A DNA stretch of 64,000 bases from Heliopora coerulea (taxonomy: Eukaryota; Cnidaria; Anthozoa; Scleralcyonacea; Helioporidae), in assembly GCA_030142905.1 (NCBI GenBank), contig JASJOG010000205.1:310001-374000 (forward strand). Reading direction: 5' to 3'. Made by a program: the position numbers and the translations under genes. This document shows, piece after piece, positions 1-12,107 of this stretch (its first letter is position 1; each line of letters starts with the position of its first letter). The notes beneath the pieces are model-generated. The model had not been told where the DNA came from and did no database searches. It was given only the letters and a program-made list of their open reading frames with translations.

Positions 1-1060
1 GCACCACAGTTTTGAACATGGCAATTAACTAAAAATTGACAGAGATTTATGCATATGTACTTCATTATTTTTGGATATACTGCTACAGAACTCCACTGTT
101 GCTAATATAATTAATTAATATTATCCAGAAGCTTATCTATTTTGGAGCCAGTTACATATTGCAAAAACTGCCAGAAGGCTGATTATTATAGTTTATAGCA
201 ATTATTTTAACAGTGGTCAAACTTTTTTACTATTATTATTGATTGTAATAACTCTGTATTGTGAATGTATTTTAGTATAAAGTACCTGTATATTTTGTAC
301 AAAATGTACAGTATAATTTAGGACCCATTGAAATACTTGGTTGATGGTGAAAACCATAAGGCATGGACAAAAAATACAATTTATATAACAAAACACAAAA
401 CCTTAGTCACTGTCAATCAGTATTTTTTATGTATTTAATTACAATGGACAATACATTGTTGAATCCATACTTGCATTTTGAAATACAAGTGGATCAGTGT
501 AACCTTGCTTTGGTGGTAGATTATTTTTTGCTGAAGGAAATGTAAATATAAGAAAAAATGTTTCAGATGTATTTTTTTTTATTGTAAACATAAAATAAAT
601 CTTAATGGTAAAGTAAAAATTTAGTCTACCAAACCTTAGCAGGTTAACTGGAATTATGAATTGCTGTGCAATTTTTCAAGTAAGTTGCTGTTAGAAGTGC
701 TCTAACAAATTTACACATGTTCACAATAAATTGAGCAACCAGTAACTTTGGAAATTTCTTCATAATTCATGCCACATACCTGACCAACTGAAATTGCTAA
801 AAATGTTAGGAAGTTGTTGCAAGCCATCTGATTCAGCTTGCCAGCACAGACACATGTGGTATACCTAGCAACAATAGTATGGCCAGAGAACTGAGACCAG
901 CTGGTAGGACCTTTGTGGTTGGCCTTTGCTCCACCAGCATTGGTATGATATGTACACTAAACTACTAGCATGTCAGGAGAGTTTCTTCTGGGGGGTCATA
1001 CCCTCCAAGATTGGTATGCTCTGAACTGAGCTACCAGTGTAAGTGGGATGCCTGCCAGTA
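1..1060. other. Gene-free AT-rich DNA
   Basis: No coding exon, RNA gene or clear element was recognised here. The sequence is AT-rich and almost without CpG, like the next 11 kb. Short open frames lack conserved motifs and plausible splice partners. Confidence 0.5.
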
Positions 1061-1262
1061 ATAGTAACAAGGATGGTAATAATAATATTAATAAAAAATA
1101 AAATATGAAAATGATAAATGATAGTGATAAATGTAATGACAGTGATAATGATAATAATAATATTAATAATGTTAATGGTTATGATAAAGATAATGAAAGT
1201 CATAATGCTAATGATAATTACGGTCACAATAATGTCAAAGATGATGATAATGATCAATTAGG
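1060..1262. repeat. GAT/AAT-rich simple-sequence tract
   Basis: About 200 bases are built almost entirely from imperfect GAT, AAT and AATAAT words. The 94-residue minus-strand open frame across it (Ile-rich) is a by-product of this composition and is not a gene. Confidence 0.75.
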
Positions 1263-1389
1263 ATAATTTTGATAACAATAACAGTCAGTGTATTAATTCT
1301 TACTCAACAAAGAGAAGACCATCTCAAATGTATATGCAAGAACAGGACCGAGATTGAGTCTCTAACACTGTAAGAATTGTTCTTCCCAG

Positions 1390-2345
1390 GCACTGGTATG
1401 GAGTTTAAAGTGGAGAAATGTGCAACCACGTCACTCAAATGAGGAAAATTGAATGGAAAGTGCATGAATTGATACTCCATGGTGATGTCATCAAATTACT
1501 GTGGAGTAAAATGATTTGAATACAAGTACAAACCCAGGAGTGCTGGATTAGCACACAGCATTAAGAAATAGAAGACTTCATGATAAGAGTATTCAAAAAG
1601 ATGCTGCCAGGTGCTCAAGTCTTGTTTTTATAATTGTGTTACAAAAATTGATGTCAGTAACATAACTACCATACCAGAGTTATGGTTCTTGTCAGAAATC
1701 ATTAACTGGACCATGGAAAAACTGGAAAACCTTGACTACAAACATTTGCAAGATCCTCATCATATATGGTGCTTGCCATCCTAAAGCATTCACCAATGGA
1801 TTGTATAATTTACCTGTTCAAATAGTGGACGATGCCTGGCAAGCATAGGAGATACTGTTGGCAAGGTCACTGGGTATTGAAATTTCTCTAGAAATCACAG
1901 GTAACTGGGATTTAAATGCCATCTATAGCATCACCACTGAATGTGTATTGCAAAGAATCCATAGCAACCACTGTTAAAGGTTGTGAGGTGAGAGCCAACA
2001 ATGAATACCTCTAGAGGCAGAACAAAGATCCCAGCCATGTACACTAGCCATTTTGCAGGAAGAACAAACTTGACTGGTTGGACTGTGATTTGAGAAACCA
2101 GATTATCCCAGTTCTTGAGAATATGGAAGCCAAGATCCTCTGGAACTTTAGCATTTTTACTGACCATGTCATCCATAATGGCCACCCCAAAATTTATAGG
2201 GGTGAATAATGAGAACAAGACAGTCAAGATGATTGACATTGCTATACTATATGCATGGGATGGAAATATCAGGAAAAAGTTTGCAGAAAAGATGACAAGC
2301 AAACACTGGCTTGTCTCATGGGCAATCTGCATGCATCTTCAGTTG
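1390..2345 (+). mobile_element. Decayed non-LTR retrotransposon, reverse-transcriptase C-terminal part (copy 1)
   Basis: Conceptual translation, allowing stops and frameshifts, gives blocks typical of the C-terminal half of invertebrate non-LTR retrotransposon polyproteins. A block like GMEFKVEKCA lies near 1395-1425, an INWT-type block near 1700-1720, and a block reading KILWNFSIFTDHVI followed by MIDIAI and NIRKKFAEK lies at about 2115-2300. The order is as expected for the family, but the distance between the second and third blocks is too short, so an internal deletion is likely. Stops and frame changes show it is dead. The family match is from memory; no search was run. Confidence 0.75.
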
Positions 2346-2979
2346 TAATTTTAATGGAATTAAGTTTAGAATAAAGAAGTGAAACAGTTTGGTGATTGGT
2401 TGGGGAAGAACTTAGGCCTGCAGCCATCAGATCAGCTGATGGTACAGAAATCAGATCATTACAAGAGAGAAGAGAACTGTTAGTAGTTACATGTGCTGGA
2501 ATTGCATGCATGTTATTAACCAGAGGTTTCAGGAGGTAAGATCATCTGGAGTAAAATTGTAGAGTACATCCACAGCAGAGAAAAGGGTGAAAGTGTGGGG
2601 ATGAAAAACAAGGTAAAAAATATGCTTGGCATGTGAGGATCACTATCTTAGAATCCAAGCTTAGTGGTGGTAATATGATCAAAGCAATCAGTACCAGGGT
2701 AGTGCTGTTGCTAAGGCATTCAGCACCATTTCTTGACTGGACAAGGCTAGAGCTCACTGGGGTTGACAAAAAAACCAAGAGTTTTTGATATGAAGAGTGC
2801 TTCACACCCATGAGATGTTCAGGAGATTGTACTAAACAACAAAGCAGAGGGAAGGAGATTGACTTTGTGGAAGTATGCAATGACATGGCAGAGTTTTGCC
2901 TAGGATGAGTACTGTGAGATCAGGAAAAGCAAATTATTGCAGGTAGGACCAATGAAGGTGATGGTTATGACAAAAGGAA

Positions 2980-3645
2980 AGAAGAATGTATTGATGAATT
3001 AAATGTGAAGAGGTTTTTCTCAAGCAATGACTTGGGATTTGGTTACAGAAAGGCAACCTAAAGGAGACATTCAGAAGGATGGATTAAATCTGCCCAGGAC
3101 CAGGCTATGAGGACAAATTCCATTGAAGTAAAGATAGATAAGAGCCAGCAGAATTCATTTTGTACAATGTATCAATAGATGGGTGAGATTGCAGATCATC
3201 TGCTGAGTTTGTACGATGAAATTAGTAGTGGAACAGGCATGACAATGTTCCCATACACTATGCTGGGATCTGTGAATTCAGAAAGCTATGAAGCAGTATG
3301 GCAAAATAGTATGAGCATAGGCTTGAGAGAGTGATAGAAAATGAGAAAATTAATGTGAGATGCTTTTGGATCTCAATATGCAGGTGGACCATAAAATCCA
3401 TGTGAGAAGACCCAGAGATAATCAAGTTAAATAAGAAAGGTATGTCAATTTATGGCTTATGGTACTTGTCCTGCTGACCAGCAATTTAGTCAATGATATG
3501 GAAAATGAAAAGATCAATAAACAGCAACATTTGGTCATGGTTATGAGAAAGCTATGGAATCTTAAAGCTATGGAATCTTAAAGCTGATACCTGTGGTAAC
3601 TGGAGCCTTGAGTCCACTTGCATTTAATATAAAGCTAAACAAATA
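2980..3645 (+). mobile_element. Decayed non-LTR retrotransposon, C-terminal fragment (copy 2)
   Basis: A second fragment of the same type of polyprotein lies downstream in the same orientation. Visible blocks, each in a shifted or interrupted frame, are WLQKGNLK (about 3040), IKSAQDQAMRTN and KIDKSQ (about 3085-3160), DHLLS (about 3195), a LWDF-like block (LDLNMQVDHKI, about 3368-3400) and LIPVVTGAL (about 3580-3615). Because the LWDF-like block also occurs in the copy at 1390-2345, at least two insertions or one duplication are needed. There is no intact reading frame. Confidence 0.72.
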
Positions 3646-6400
3646 ATTGTAATTATGGTAATTATAATGATGGTAAGAGAAGTAATCATGGTAAAAGCCA
3701 CAGTAACAACTACAACAAGAACATGAATAAGAATAGTAATGTTGATAACTTATTGAAACCTTTTTAGTTTGTGAAGCACTGCTTTCAGTTAGTTATAAAA
3801 TAATAGGTTACAAAATGGATATATGCAAGTTGCTCCAACATAAAACTAATTCACAACAGAATTTTTTAAAACATTTAAAAACTATTAATTTAACTTATCT
3901 GTACTTGATTTCCACACACAATTATGTAAAAGTAAACCTTTGGTGTCATGGCCTTCAAATTGTATGCTCAAGTGACAAGAAATTTGGAAGTGACAAGCTT
4001 GTTATGGGACATTCAACTCAAAAACTTCAATATGAACTACCAAATTAACTACCTGGCCACAAGTTAAGGAAGCTTGCTGTGGATGTTACATACCACCAGT
4101 GCTGGTATGCAGTGCAAACTGAGCCACACACATGAGTGGAATGTTATTTCTGGATGATAACCTTATCAATATTGGTTGGCTATGCCAAATAAGCTATCTG
4201 AAATGAGGAGTAACTCATAGGATATGTTGTTAAGCTCTGCCTACTGAGCTACCTACAAGTGGAGAGTGAGGGATTGAACGATGTTCGACTCATTGACATC
4301 AACATTCTCAGCCAGTTGAGCTAGCAAGTAAGGGACTATGGATACATAATCAACCAACAAACAATGGTATGCACTGCCAAGTGTGCTGCTGCCTTACAGA
4401 AAAGCTTTCTTTGGACTCACTTTCATTAGTATGCCCAGCTAATTAATTGAGCTTCCAGGATTCCAAGAGCTTGTTGCTATATTTATTCAATTGCAAATGA
4501 ATGTTGTGAGGATCATGTATTTGGACCTACTGGTAATGCTCCATTAAATGAATGGCTACTGAATCTGCAAAGGTGCATTTTCTCTCAGTTAATCAACAAA
4601 TTATTTTCAGAAAAACCTACATGCATACTCTGCCAGCTGAACAGTCAAAGTATTGCTTGCTCGTCACCAAGCTACAAGTTGCATCCATTTCCCTTGACCA
4701 ATAGTTGGTTAATTCAGTGCTCTTCCAAATGAGCAGGAAGAGAATTATCAACAGCTACCTTCTTGCAGACATACATTACTGTATACTCTGTACTGGAAAC
4801 CTACAATCAACCACAGAGCTGCATTATCAATTGAAGAACATATCATGCTGTAAAATTATTTAAAAAATGCTGTGTTCACATCAAATACTTCTCAAATTAA
4901 ATGACATGAGAAATGTGACATTCTTGCCCTGGTTTTCTTTGCATCAGTAACAAATTTTTACTGTTACAAAATGTTGCATGTCACCTGTACCAACTGAGTA
5001 ATTTGTGATTCAAGCAAATGACTTATCATCTACTCCATAACTAGAACATCAGAGAAATTCAAGTCATGCTGGATTGAAAGACTGTAGAATGGCCTTTCAA
5101 ATGAAACTCTGGTGGAGAATTAGTAGATCAGAAACAAAACATGTCACCACGTTGAGTTTCATAATAAAAACACAGTACTAATGCCAAATTATCTGCCAAG
5201 GATTCAGGAAGCAATTGATGGCAGTGTAAGGTGTAGTATGCACTATTTACCTGCTATGTTTTCCAGTTATCATTGTGCATCTAAATTACCTCAAGATGAC
5301 GTACATATGCAGTTGTATTAAGGCAAATTTTCATGCATTATCTGCTAAACTAACAGTCTTAGCAGTAGGTATCTTCATGTGGCAAGACTTTATTGCAGCT
5401 TCCTTCAGTGAATAGTTGGTCATGATCACAGGAGTTCAACAATGGTACATCAGTTATCCATATCCTTAATCATGTTATTCACTGGCTAGACTACATTGAA
5501 GTTAATGGAAGGTGAGATAAGGAATGAAACCAATTTCCTGGGTTATAGACAAGTTCACAGATTGTGATGTGTAAATCAGAAGACAGGCTGATGACAAAGT
5601 ATGTGACTCACAGTCACATGGAACAGCAGTTGATCATGACTTTTTTATAAAAAAATTCAAGAAGCAATGATTAAGCAAGACTAAACAAAGCCTCCATTAC
5701 TTCTAATTCCTACATTCTTTAAGTTTTATTGTCTTCAACATTTGTCAGAAATGAAAAAGTGATGGCTGGTATGTGTTAAGAATGACTTCTTGTGGTGATA
5801 CTTGAAATGGATGCTTACAAAGGGTAACCAAAGACCAAGAATAGTTACAACTGCAGAGGACAGAATAAACTTTGTACAAAGTTAAAGTTTAAAGGGTTAC
5901 CTTAAATTCATGGATGAGAGTTGATGATACCAATATAAGAATAAAAGTGGCTGTGAATGGGAAGACTCTTTCTAGACTAAGTCTCTGTTTGTTCAATCTT
6001 TCAGTATGGTGGCAGTGTATGATTCAGCATGGTGGCAGATTTGGCAGGCTCAGGAAGGAAATGGGAAACAATCTCATCCAGTCTGAACCTCTGTTCCTTG
6101 ACATCACTTACCTGCTCTTGAATGCAAGCCAGTGGTGTAATGTCTGTGCAAACATGCTTGAATACCCCAGAAGGAATCAGTTGGGAACAAGATACATATT
6201 TACAATAAATGAGATCAATTTGTAATTCAAGGATTGACTCATCTACAGGAGGATAAACCAATATTGCTGATGAAACTTCCACAAAGAATTCAGGATCTCA
6301 TTTCAACTTTTTTCTTTCTACTGATTCAAATGCAACTTTTACATGTTGGCAAGTTGTTCTAGTTGTTTATGTGCTGGCATCTAGTTCATCTCACTAATGC
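3646..6400. other. Gene-free DNA, CpG-poor
   Basis: No exon with conserved coding content was recognised. About 4200-4340 contains short stretches resembling Pol III A and B boxes on the minus strand (TAGCTCAACTGG; GTTCAATCCC). This suggests remnants of tRNA-derived elements, but no cloverleaf is intact. The open frames near 5914-6282 overlap on both strands and look like chance. Confidence 0.45.
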
Positions 6401-8950
6401 ATTGCTTTTTTTAATTTTTTTTTCTAGCAGTGATCAAGTCTTTACTTGTGAGTTTTTTGGATCTCCAATGTTCTGCTATTTCACCATTAATAACTATTGG
6501 TACTTTTATGTTGATTCTTCTATTTCCCCCTGCAGATTTATCTCAGTGTTGACTTTCTGCTTTGTAAAGCAACCTGCTGATCTTGAGGGTTTGTTCTTAG
6601 CTGTTTAGCACTAATCTGCTGAAGAAATATTTAGTTTTCCCAACCTTAGTCTTATTGACAGTTCATCTGACACACAGTGTTCAATTCCTGCATAGTGAAT
6701 CTTTAGTAGCAATATAATGTGCTGCTCTCTGCTGATTTCCAACTTGTTCTTTTTAATGTTTTTCTTTTCAGCACCAGGTCATTTTAATCAACTTTTTCAA
6801 AATGGATAACCATGCATATCTTAATGTTTATCTTTCTTTTTCTTTTAGCATTGACAATTATTATTTTATCCTTGAAGTTTTAACATCCAGTTTCCCCACT
6901 ATGATTTTGTCTTAGGACTATAGTAACTGTAATCTATTGTATATGTGCATGTATTTCATTTGACTTGAATAGTACCAGTAAATTTAATTAATGTTACCCT
7001 CTAATGCCTAACTTGCTCTCACACTTCAGTGGCAATTGTTACTGATTGCTTCTTTTGATTTCAATTGTTTATTTCTTTCAGTCTAATCCATTTGTGAGCT
7101 ATTTCATGCTTTGCAGTATAATGTTTGACATGAGATTACATGTAGCTTTGTGTATGATTTTTCTTTTAGCATTAACTATTACATTTTGCAGGGGAGTTTT
7201 TTCCCCAAGGGATTTTCTTTGGCAGTAATATAGTATTCTTTGAGATTGGTTTTAGAACTAACTGCCTGGATTTCAGGTTTTTGAAATTATACTTGTTTTG
7301 ATTTTCTTGTTTTCATGCAGTAATGAGATACTGGAAATGTAAATTTTAGGATTTTGATCAGCACTTCCCAGGTGTGCTGAAATTGTTTGATACTCTTTTA
7401 ATAAATAACCCACATATATATTTTTTCAGCTTTGCATGGATACAGTTTGTACAGTTGTTTTATTAATTTTGTTTTGAAGTTAAAGTTTTGAGGGTATTGA
7501 CACTAATGGTTGAATTTCTTTGCATTCTTGGTTCTATCTATCTTTTTGCTTTTTTTCTCACATTTGCCTTCTCTTTCTAGGTGTCCAATACATTGGACAC
7601 TGGATGTCAAAGTGTTAATGTTACAGTTAAACTGACCTTAACATATCAACGACATTTCTTTCAGCATTTTATTATTTCTAAACATTTCTGTCTGTTATTT
7701 TGTTTTTCAGCATTAACGTGCATGCAACTGCATGTACCATAGTGTTAATTTTTTCTCTTTGTTGCAGCACTAACACTTGTGCTTAATGTGCAGGTTTTTT
7801 TGCTAATTTTTTCTTGCAAAGGATTTCTACTTTTCCATCACATATTGAGGTTTTCTCTTTTTTTTCAGCACTGACTTTTGCATTTACAGTTGTTTTTACT
7901 AACTTTTTTGAAAAATGGTTTCTATTTTTCCAGCACATATTGATGTTTTCTCTTTGTTGCAGCACTGACATTTCCATTTAACAAGAGGTTTTTTCCTAAC
8001 TTTTTTTGAAAAGAGTTTCTAGTTTTCCACCAAATATTGAGGTTTTCTCTTTGTTGCAGCATTGACTTTTGCATTTAGTTTTTTTTTGCTAACTTTCTCT
8101 GAAAAAGGGTTACTATTTCTCCAGCACATACTGATGTTTTCTCTTTGTTTTAGCACTGACTTTTGCATTTGCAAGTGTTCTTGCCTACTTTTTCTTGAAA
8201 AGGGTTTCTATTTTGCCAGTGCACATTGATGTTTTCCCTTCATTTCAGCACTGACTTTTGCATTTACAGTTGTTTTTACTAACTCTTTTGAAAAATGGTT
8301 TCTATTTTTCCAGCACATATTGATGTTTCCTCTTTGTTGCAGCACTGAGATTTCCATTTAACAAGAGGTTTTTTCCTAACTTTTTCTTGAAAAGAGTTTC
8401 TATTTTTCCACCAGATATTGAAGTTTTCTCCTTGTTTTTAGCACTGACTTTTGCATTTGCAGGTGTTCTTGCCTATATTTTCTTGAAAAGGGTTTCTATT
8501 TTGCCAGTGCACATTGATGTTTTTGCTTCATTTCAACATTGACTCTTGCATTTACAGTTTTCTTGCTATTTTTTTCTGAAAAAGAATTTCTTTTTTCCAG
8601 CACATATTGATGTTTTCTCTTTGTTTTAGCACTGGTGTTTGCATTTATAGGGGTTTTTGCCTACTTTTTCTTGAAAATGGTTTCTTTTTCCAGCACATAT
8701 TGATGTTTTCTCCATTGCAGCACTGACTTTCACATTGACAGCCTTTTTTGTGAAAAAGGGTTTCTATTTTTCCAGCACATATTGATGTTTCCTCTTCCTT
8801 GCAGCACTGACTTTTGCATTTACAGCTTTTTTGCTAATTTTTTCTAAAAAAAGGCTTAAGTTCTTTTTTTCCAGCACATATTGATGTTTTCTCTTTGTTT
8901 TAACACTGACATTTGCATGTGAAAGGTTTCTTTTAAATTTTCTAGTTGAG
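6400..8950. repeat. T-rich tandem array with ~95-bp period
   Basis: From about 7.7 to 8.95 kb a unit of roughly 95 bases recurs. The landmark GCAYTGAC begins at about 7869, 7962, 8059, 8153, 8248, 8342, 8441, 8536, 8629, 8720, 8804 and 8903. Each unit carries two pyrimidine tracts ending in an AG (TCTTTGTTGCAG, then TATTTTTCCAG) separated by an A-rich stretch. Similar but less regular tract-plus-CAG words extend upstream to about 6.4 kb, so the array probably decays outward. Units differ by substitutions and small indels, which indicates age. No coding role is visible. Confidence 0.85.
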
Positions 8951-9205
8951 GGGTTTTTTTGCCTTACATTTACGTTTTTGGCCACTAAAATGTGTTCACT
9001 GGGTGCTTCATGTTGTATAATGACAATTCTGACTCTTGCCATTTTTGCAGCTAATTACATTTGCTCCTCAGATTTTAGGGTGTTGACCATTTCAGCACTA
9101 AATTTGTTACCTTAATTTTCAAAGTTTCTTTTTTTAGTCAATTTTCTCGGTACCCAAATGGTGCAGGGATGGTGTTGTATATAATTATTACATTAATAGA
9201 TTACA

Positions 9206-10131
9206 TTAACTCTTTTGAGATGGAAGCTCCCGTTTTGATGAGTAAAATCGTCTAGCCTATGAGCATGAGCCAGAGTAAAATTGTCTGGCGTGAGCCCAGA
9301 GTAAAATTGTCTGGCGTGAGCCCAGAGTAAAATTGTCTGGCGTGAGCCAGAGTAAAATCGTCTGGCGTGAGCCAGATTAAAATCGTCTGGCGTGGGCCAG
9401 ATTAAAATCGTCTGGCGTGGGCCAGAGTAAAATCGTCTGACGTGAACCAGAGTAAAATTGTTTGGCATGAACCAGAGTAAAATCGTCTGGCGTGAGCCAG
9501 AGTAAAATCGTCTGGCGTGAGCCAGAGTAAAATCGTCTGACGTGAGCCAGAGTAAAATCGTCTGACGTGAGCCAGAGTAAAATCGTCTGGCGTGAACCAG
9601 AGTAAAATCGTCTGGCGTGAGCCCAGAGTAAAATCGTCTGGCGTGAGCCCAGAGTAAAATCGTCTGGCGTGAGCCCAGAGTAAAATCGTCTGGCGTGAGC
9701 CCAGAGTAAAATTGTCTGTCATGAGCCAGAGTAAAATTGTCTGTCATGAGCCAGAGTAAAATTGTCTGTCGTGAGCCAGAGTAAAATTGTCTGGCGTGAG
9801 CCCACAGTAAAATTGTCTGGCGTGAGCCCACAGTAAAATTGTCTGGCGTGAGCCCACAGTAAAATTGTCTGGCGTGAGCCCACAGTAAAATCGTCTGGCG
9901 TGAGCCCACAGTAAAATCGTCTGGCGTGAGCCCACAGTAAAATCGTCTGGCGTGAGCCCACAGTAAAATCGTCTGGCGTGAGCCCACAGTAAAATCGTCT
10001 GGCGTGAGCCCACAGTAAAATTGTCTGGCGTGAGCCCACAGTAAAATTGTCTGGCGTGAGCCCACAGTAAAATCGTCTGGCGTGGGCCAGAGGAAAATAA
10101 TAGAAGTCTTATGCTGCCAGGAAAGAGTTAA
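9206..10131. mobile_element. MITE-like element (TTAA-bounded inverted repeats) carrying the minisatellite
   Basis: The block begins TTAACTCTTT (9206-9215) and ends AAAGAGTTAA (10122-10131), a perfect 10-bp terminal inverted repeat. A short relative at 12007-12107 has the same ends and a single copy of the internal core, so the long tandem array here is an internal expansion. TTAA at the ends would fit a piggyBac-type target duplication, but that is inference. No transposase is present. Confidence 0.7.
9241..10092. repeat. 25/26-bp minisatellite, about 33 units
   Basis: About 33 head-to-tail units of the form GTAAAATYGTCTGGCGTGAG followed by CCAGA (25 bp), CCCAGA or CCCACA (26 bp). Variants are grouped in blocks: 25-bp units around 9330-9600, CCCAGA units around 9600-9715, three GTCTGTC units around 9715-9780, and CCCACA units from about 9780 to 10075. 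In the 25-bp form TCTGGC-GTGA-GCCAGA is a perfect 6-bp hairpin with a GNRA-type loop. The unit has no stop codon in any minus-strand frame, so long open frames cross it (the largest is 9193-10152); these are not genes. Confidence 0.95.
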
Positions 10132-10479
10132 TGAAGCAATTATCAAGTGCACCTATATTCATTCTAGGTGCTATTTTACATATCTGTGAACCACTATTTC
10201 CCTGACTGCATGGGAACAATTATAGTAGTTTATTCTGCAAAAATTATTTTTGCTTTGAAGTATAGTTTGCTAGTCTTAACTATTAGTAATCTAGTTAAAG
10301 TATGTCTAATTTATATTTGTCAAAACTGTGTCCTCTGTCCACTCAACTGATGTTTATTATTGCATTTAATGTTTCTAGGAATCATTTGAATGTCATACCA
10401 GCACTTACTGTTTGATATTTCTGTTATTCCGAACAGTGTGCTTAATGAAAATCAGTAGACTATCATCTCATGGCCACAT

Positions 10480-10580
10480 TTGTTGCTTGTTTTGTTCTCT
10501 TGTTTTTATTTCTTTTTTCCTATTTTTTTCCCTTTTTTTCCACTTTTCATAGCACTGATCTTTTTGACAGTAACACAAAT
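10480..10580. repeat. Solitary T-rich unit resembling the 7.7-8.95 kb array
   Basis: A long pyrimidine stretch ending in ATAGCACTGATCTTTTTGACAG resembles one unit of the ~95-bp array on the other side of the minisatellite. It suggests that the minisatellite-bearing element inserted within or beside the older array. Confidence 0.45.
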
Positions 10581-11835
10581 ACAGTGGATACAGTTAACCA
10601 AAGTCCTCAGCTTGCTAGAGCAAGTCTCCTTTTCTGCTTATCACTTTCATACTGTTGATACTTCTTAAATGCAACAAACAAGAATGGTTTTCAAATCTGT
10701 AGTTAAAAAAAATGCATTTGGTCATTTGGGACAGGTGAGAGTTGTAGATGTCAAGTTGCTTTATACATTCCTGTCTAGTACCCTCTGTTGCCTTACAAAG
10801 GGCTACAGCAAGTAACCATTCAACTGGTAAGCTTGAGTCACTGTTACCACTCTGGTATTAGTTGTACCTCCAGTCCAATGAAGATTTAGAAAGTTCAGTA
10901 TAGTTTTCATTTACACATGTCATGGGTAATAACTGGATGAGACTGTTCAACTGATGTACCAGATTGGATCTGCTTTATAATGTATATACATGAAATTTTT
11001 TATCAGATTATTTTACTTGTGCTCCATCCAGTAGAAGCTATAGAGCACATGCACTTAATGTCATAGCTGCCATGTGGGTGTTCCTTCACAAAAGAATTTT
11101 GATCTTGATACACCAACAGCTGCCATGCTTTTATTTATGTCCATGGGGATTCAGTGCATACTCTTGACAACATGAAACTAAAGCAGTTAATAATTTTTGT
11201 TTTATTTGAATAGATTGGCCATGCAATCTTAACTGTAGTTTACTACCTGCTTCGTGAACTGACCTCCAGCAAAGCCAACATTCACCAACAGAAGCTTGTT
11301 AAATGTTCTACCTAGATTTAGTGGTCTGATTTAGTGGGATTCCCAATTCAGAACTTGTTGAAAACTGTAACTGAAACCTTGAAATAATTGTAAATGCTAT
11401 TTTGTGAAATAGAGCTAAATATGAATATGTTGCAAATTGAAATGTTTTATATATATATATACATACATACATATACCATAATTAATTAAATTACCAACTT
11501 ATACACATAGGATTTTGCACTCAAACATTTTTACATGCATTGGCATAGGCATATTGCCTCTTGAACAACCAGTTTCACAGTTTTTATGGTCACGAGTGAT
11601 GTCTTGGTGATGAGGGTTTAAAGGAGATTGTTATAATTACACAGAATATTATCAAAAACTGAATGTGGTGATTAGCCAGAAAAATGTAAATCTCAATAAT
11701 CACCTACAGGTGAATATAACAGTGAAGGCTCAGAAGCAAGATGGCAGCTACCATCATGAATGTCACCGAAGAGATTTTAAAAGTGCTAGTTGACTACTTT
11801 CTTTGAAATAATCACTTGTGAAATTATACTACAAC
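10581..11835. other. Gene-free DNA, CpG-poor
   Basis: No exon or element was recognised apart from a short TA/CATA microsatellite at about 11443-11475. Confidence 0.45.
11443..11475. repeat. TA/CATA microsatellite
   Basis: A run of alternating TA passes into three CATA units. It is short and imperfect. Confidence 0.85.
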
Positions 11836-11943
11836 AATTATTTGCCTCAGGTTCAGTGAATATTGAAAAATCCCCTTGACTTCATCTTAGGAATTATTCA
11901 ACAATATTCAATGAGCCTGAGGCAAATAATAAAATGTTGTTAA
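11829..11943. mobile_element. Palindromic MITE-like element (TTTGCCTCAGG family)
   Basis: Arms ATTATTTGCCTCAGG at about 11837 and CCTGAGGCAAATAAT at about 11917 form an inverted repeat of about 35 bp per arm, with a short interior. A related palindrome (GGTCGGTGAATATT ... CACCGAGCGTGAGGCGAATA) lies at about 34424-34510. Repetition of the design at two sites supports a mobile family rather than a chance hairpin. Confidence 0.65.
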
Positions 11944-12006
11944 GTGAAGGTAGGGGTAATAAAATGTTGAGAGAGCTAGTCATGGTCATGACTCCCATTC
12001 CAACCC

Positions 12007-12107
12007 TTAACTCTTTCCCTACAGTTACTGTCCCTTGGCAAGTAAAATCATCTGGCATTAGCCAGAGTAATATAATGGAAGTCTTGTCCCTCCAGGAAAG
12101 AGTTCAA
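12007..12107. mobile_element. Short single-unit relative of the minisatellite-bearing MITE
   Basis: It begins TTAACTCTTTCCC and ends GGAAAGAGTTCAA, with AGTAAAATCATCTGGC-ATTA-GCCAGAG inside. This is the minisatellite unit as a single hairpin. The 3' flanking words (GGAAGTCTT ... CCAGGAAAGAGTT) match those after the array at 10100-10130. It probably shows the ancestral, unexpanded form. Confidence 0.7.

Noticed and set aside
973..1257. 94-residue Ile-rich membrane-like open frame
   Set aside because: It arises from a GAT/AAT simple repeat; the hydrophobicity is compositional.
2542..2886. 114-residue minus-strand open frame between the retrotransposon pieces
   Set aside because: It is antisense to sequence related to the decayed retrotransposon region and has no conserved motif.
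9241..10092. CRISPR array
   Set aside because: The units are directly contiguous with no unique spacers, there are no cas genes, and the DNA is animal nuclear DNA.
9193..10152. 319-residue minus-strand open frame (and three overlapping ones) that look like a repeat protein
   Set aside because: They are frame readings of a 25/26-bp minisatellite with no stop codon in the unit. Several frames stay open in the same way, and there is no coding constraint.
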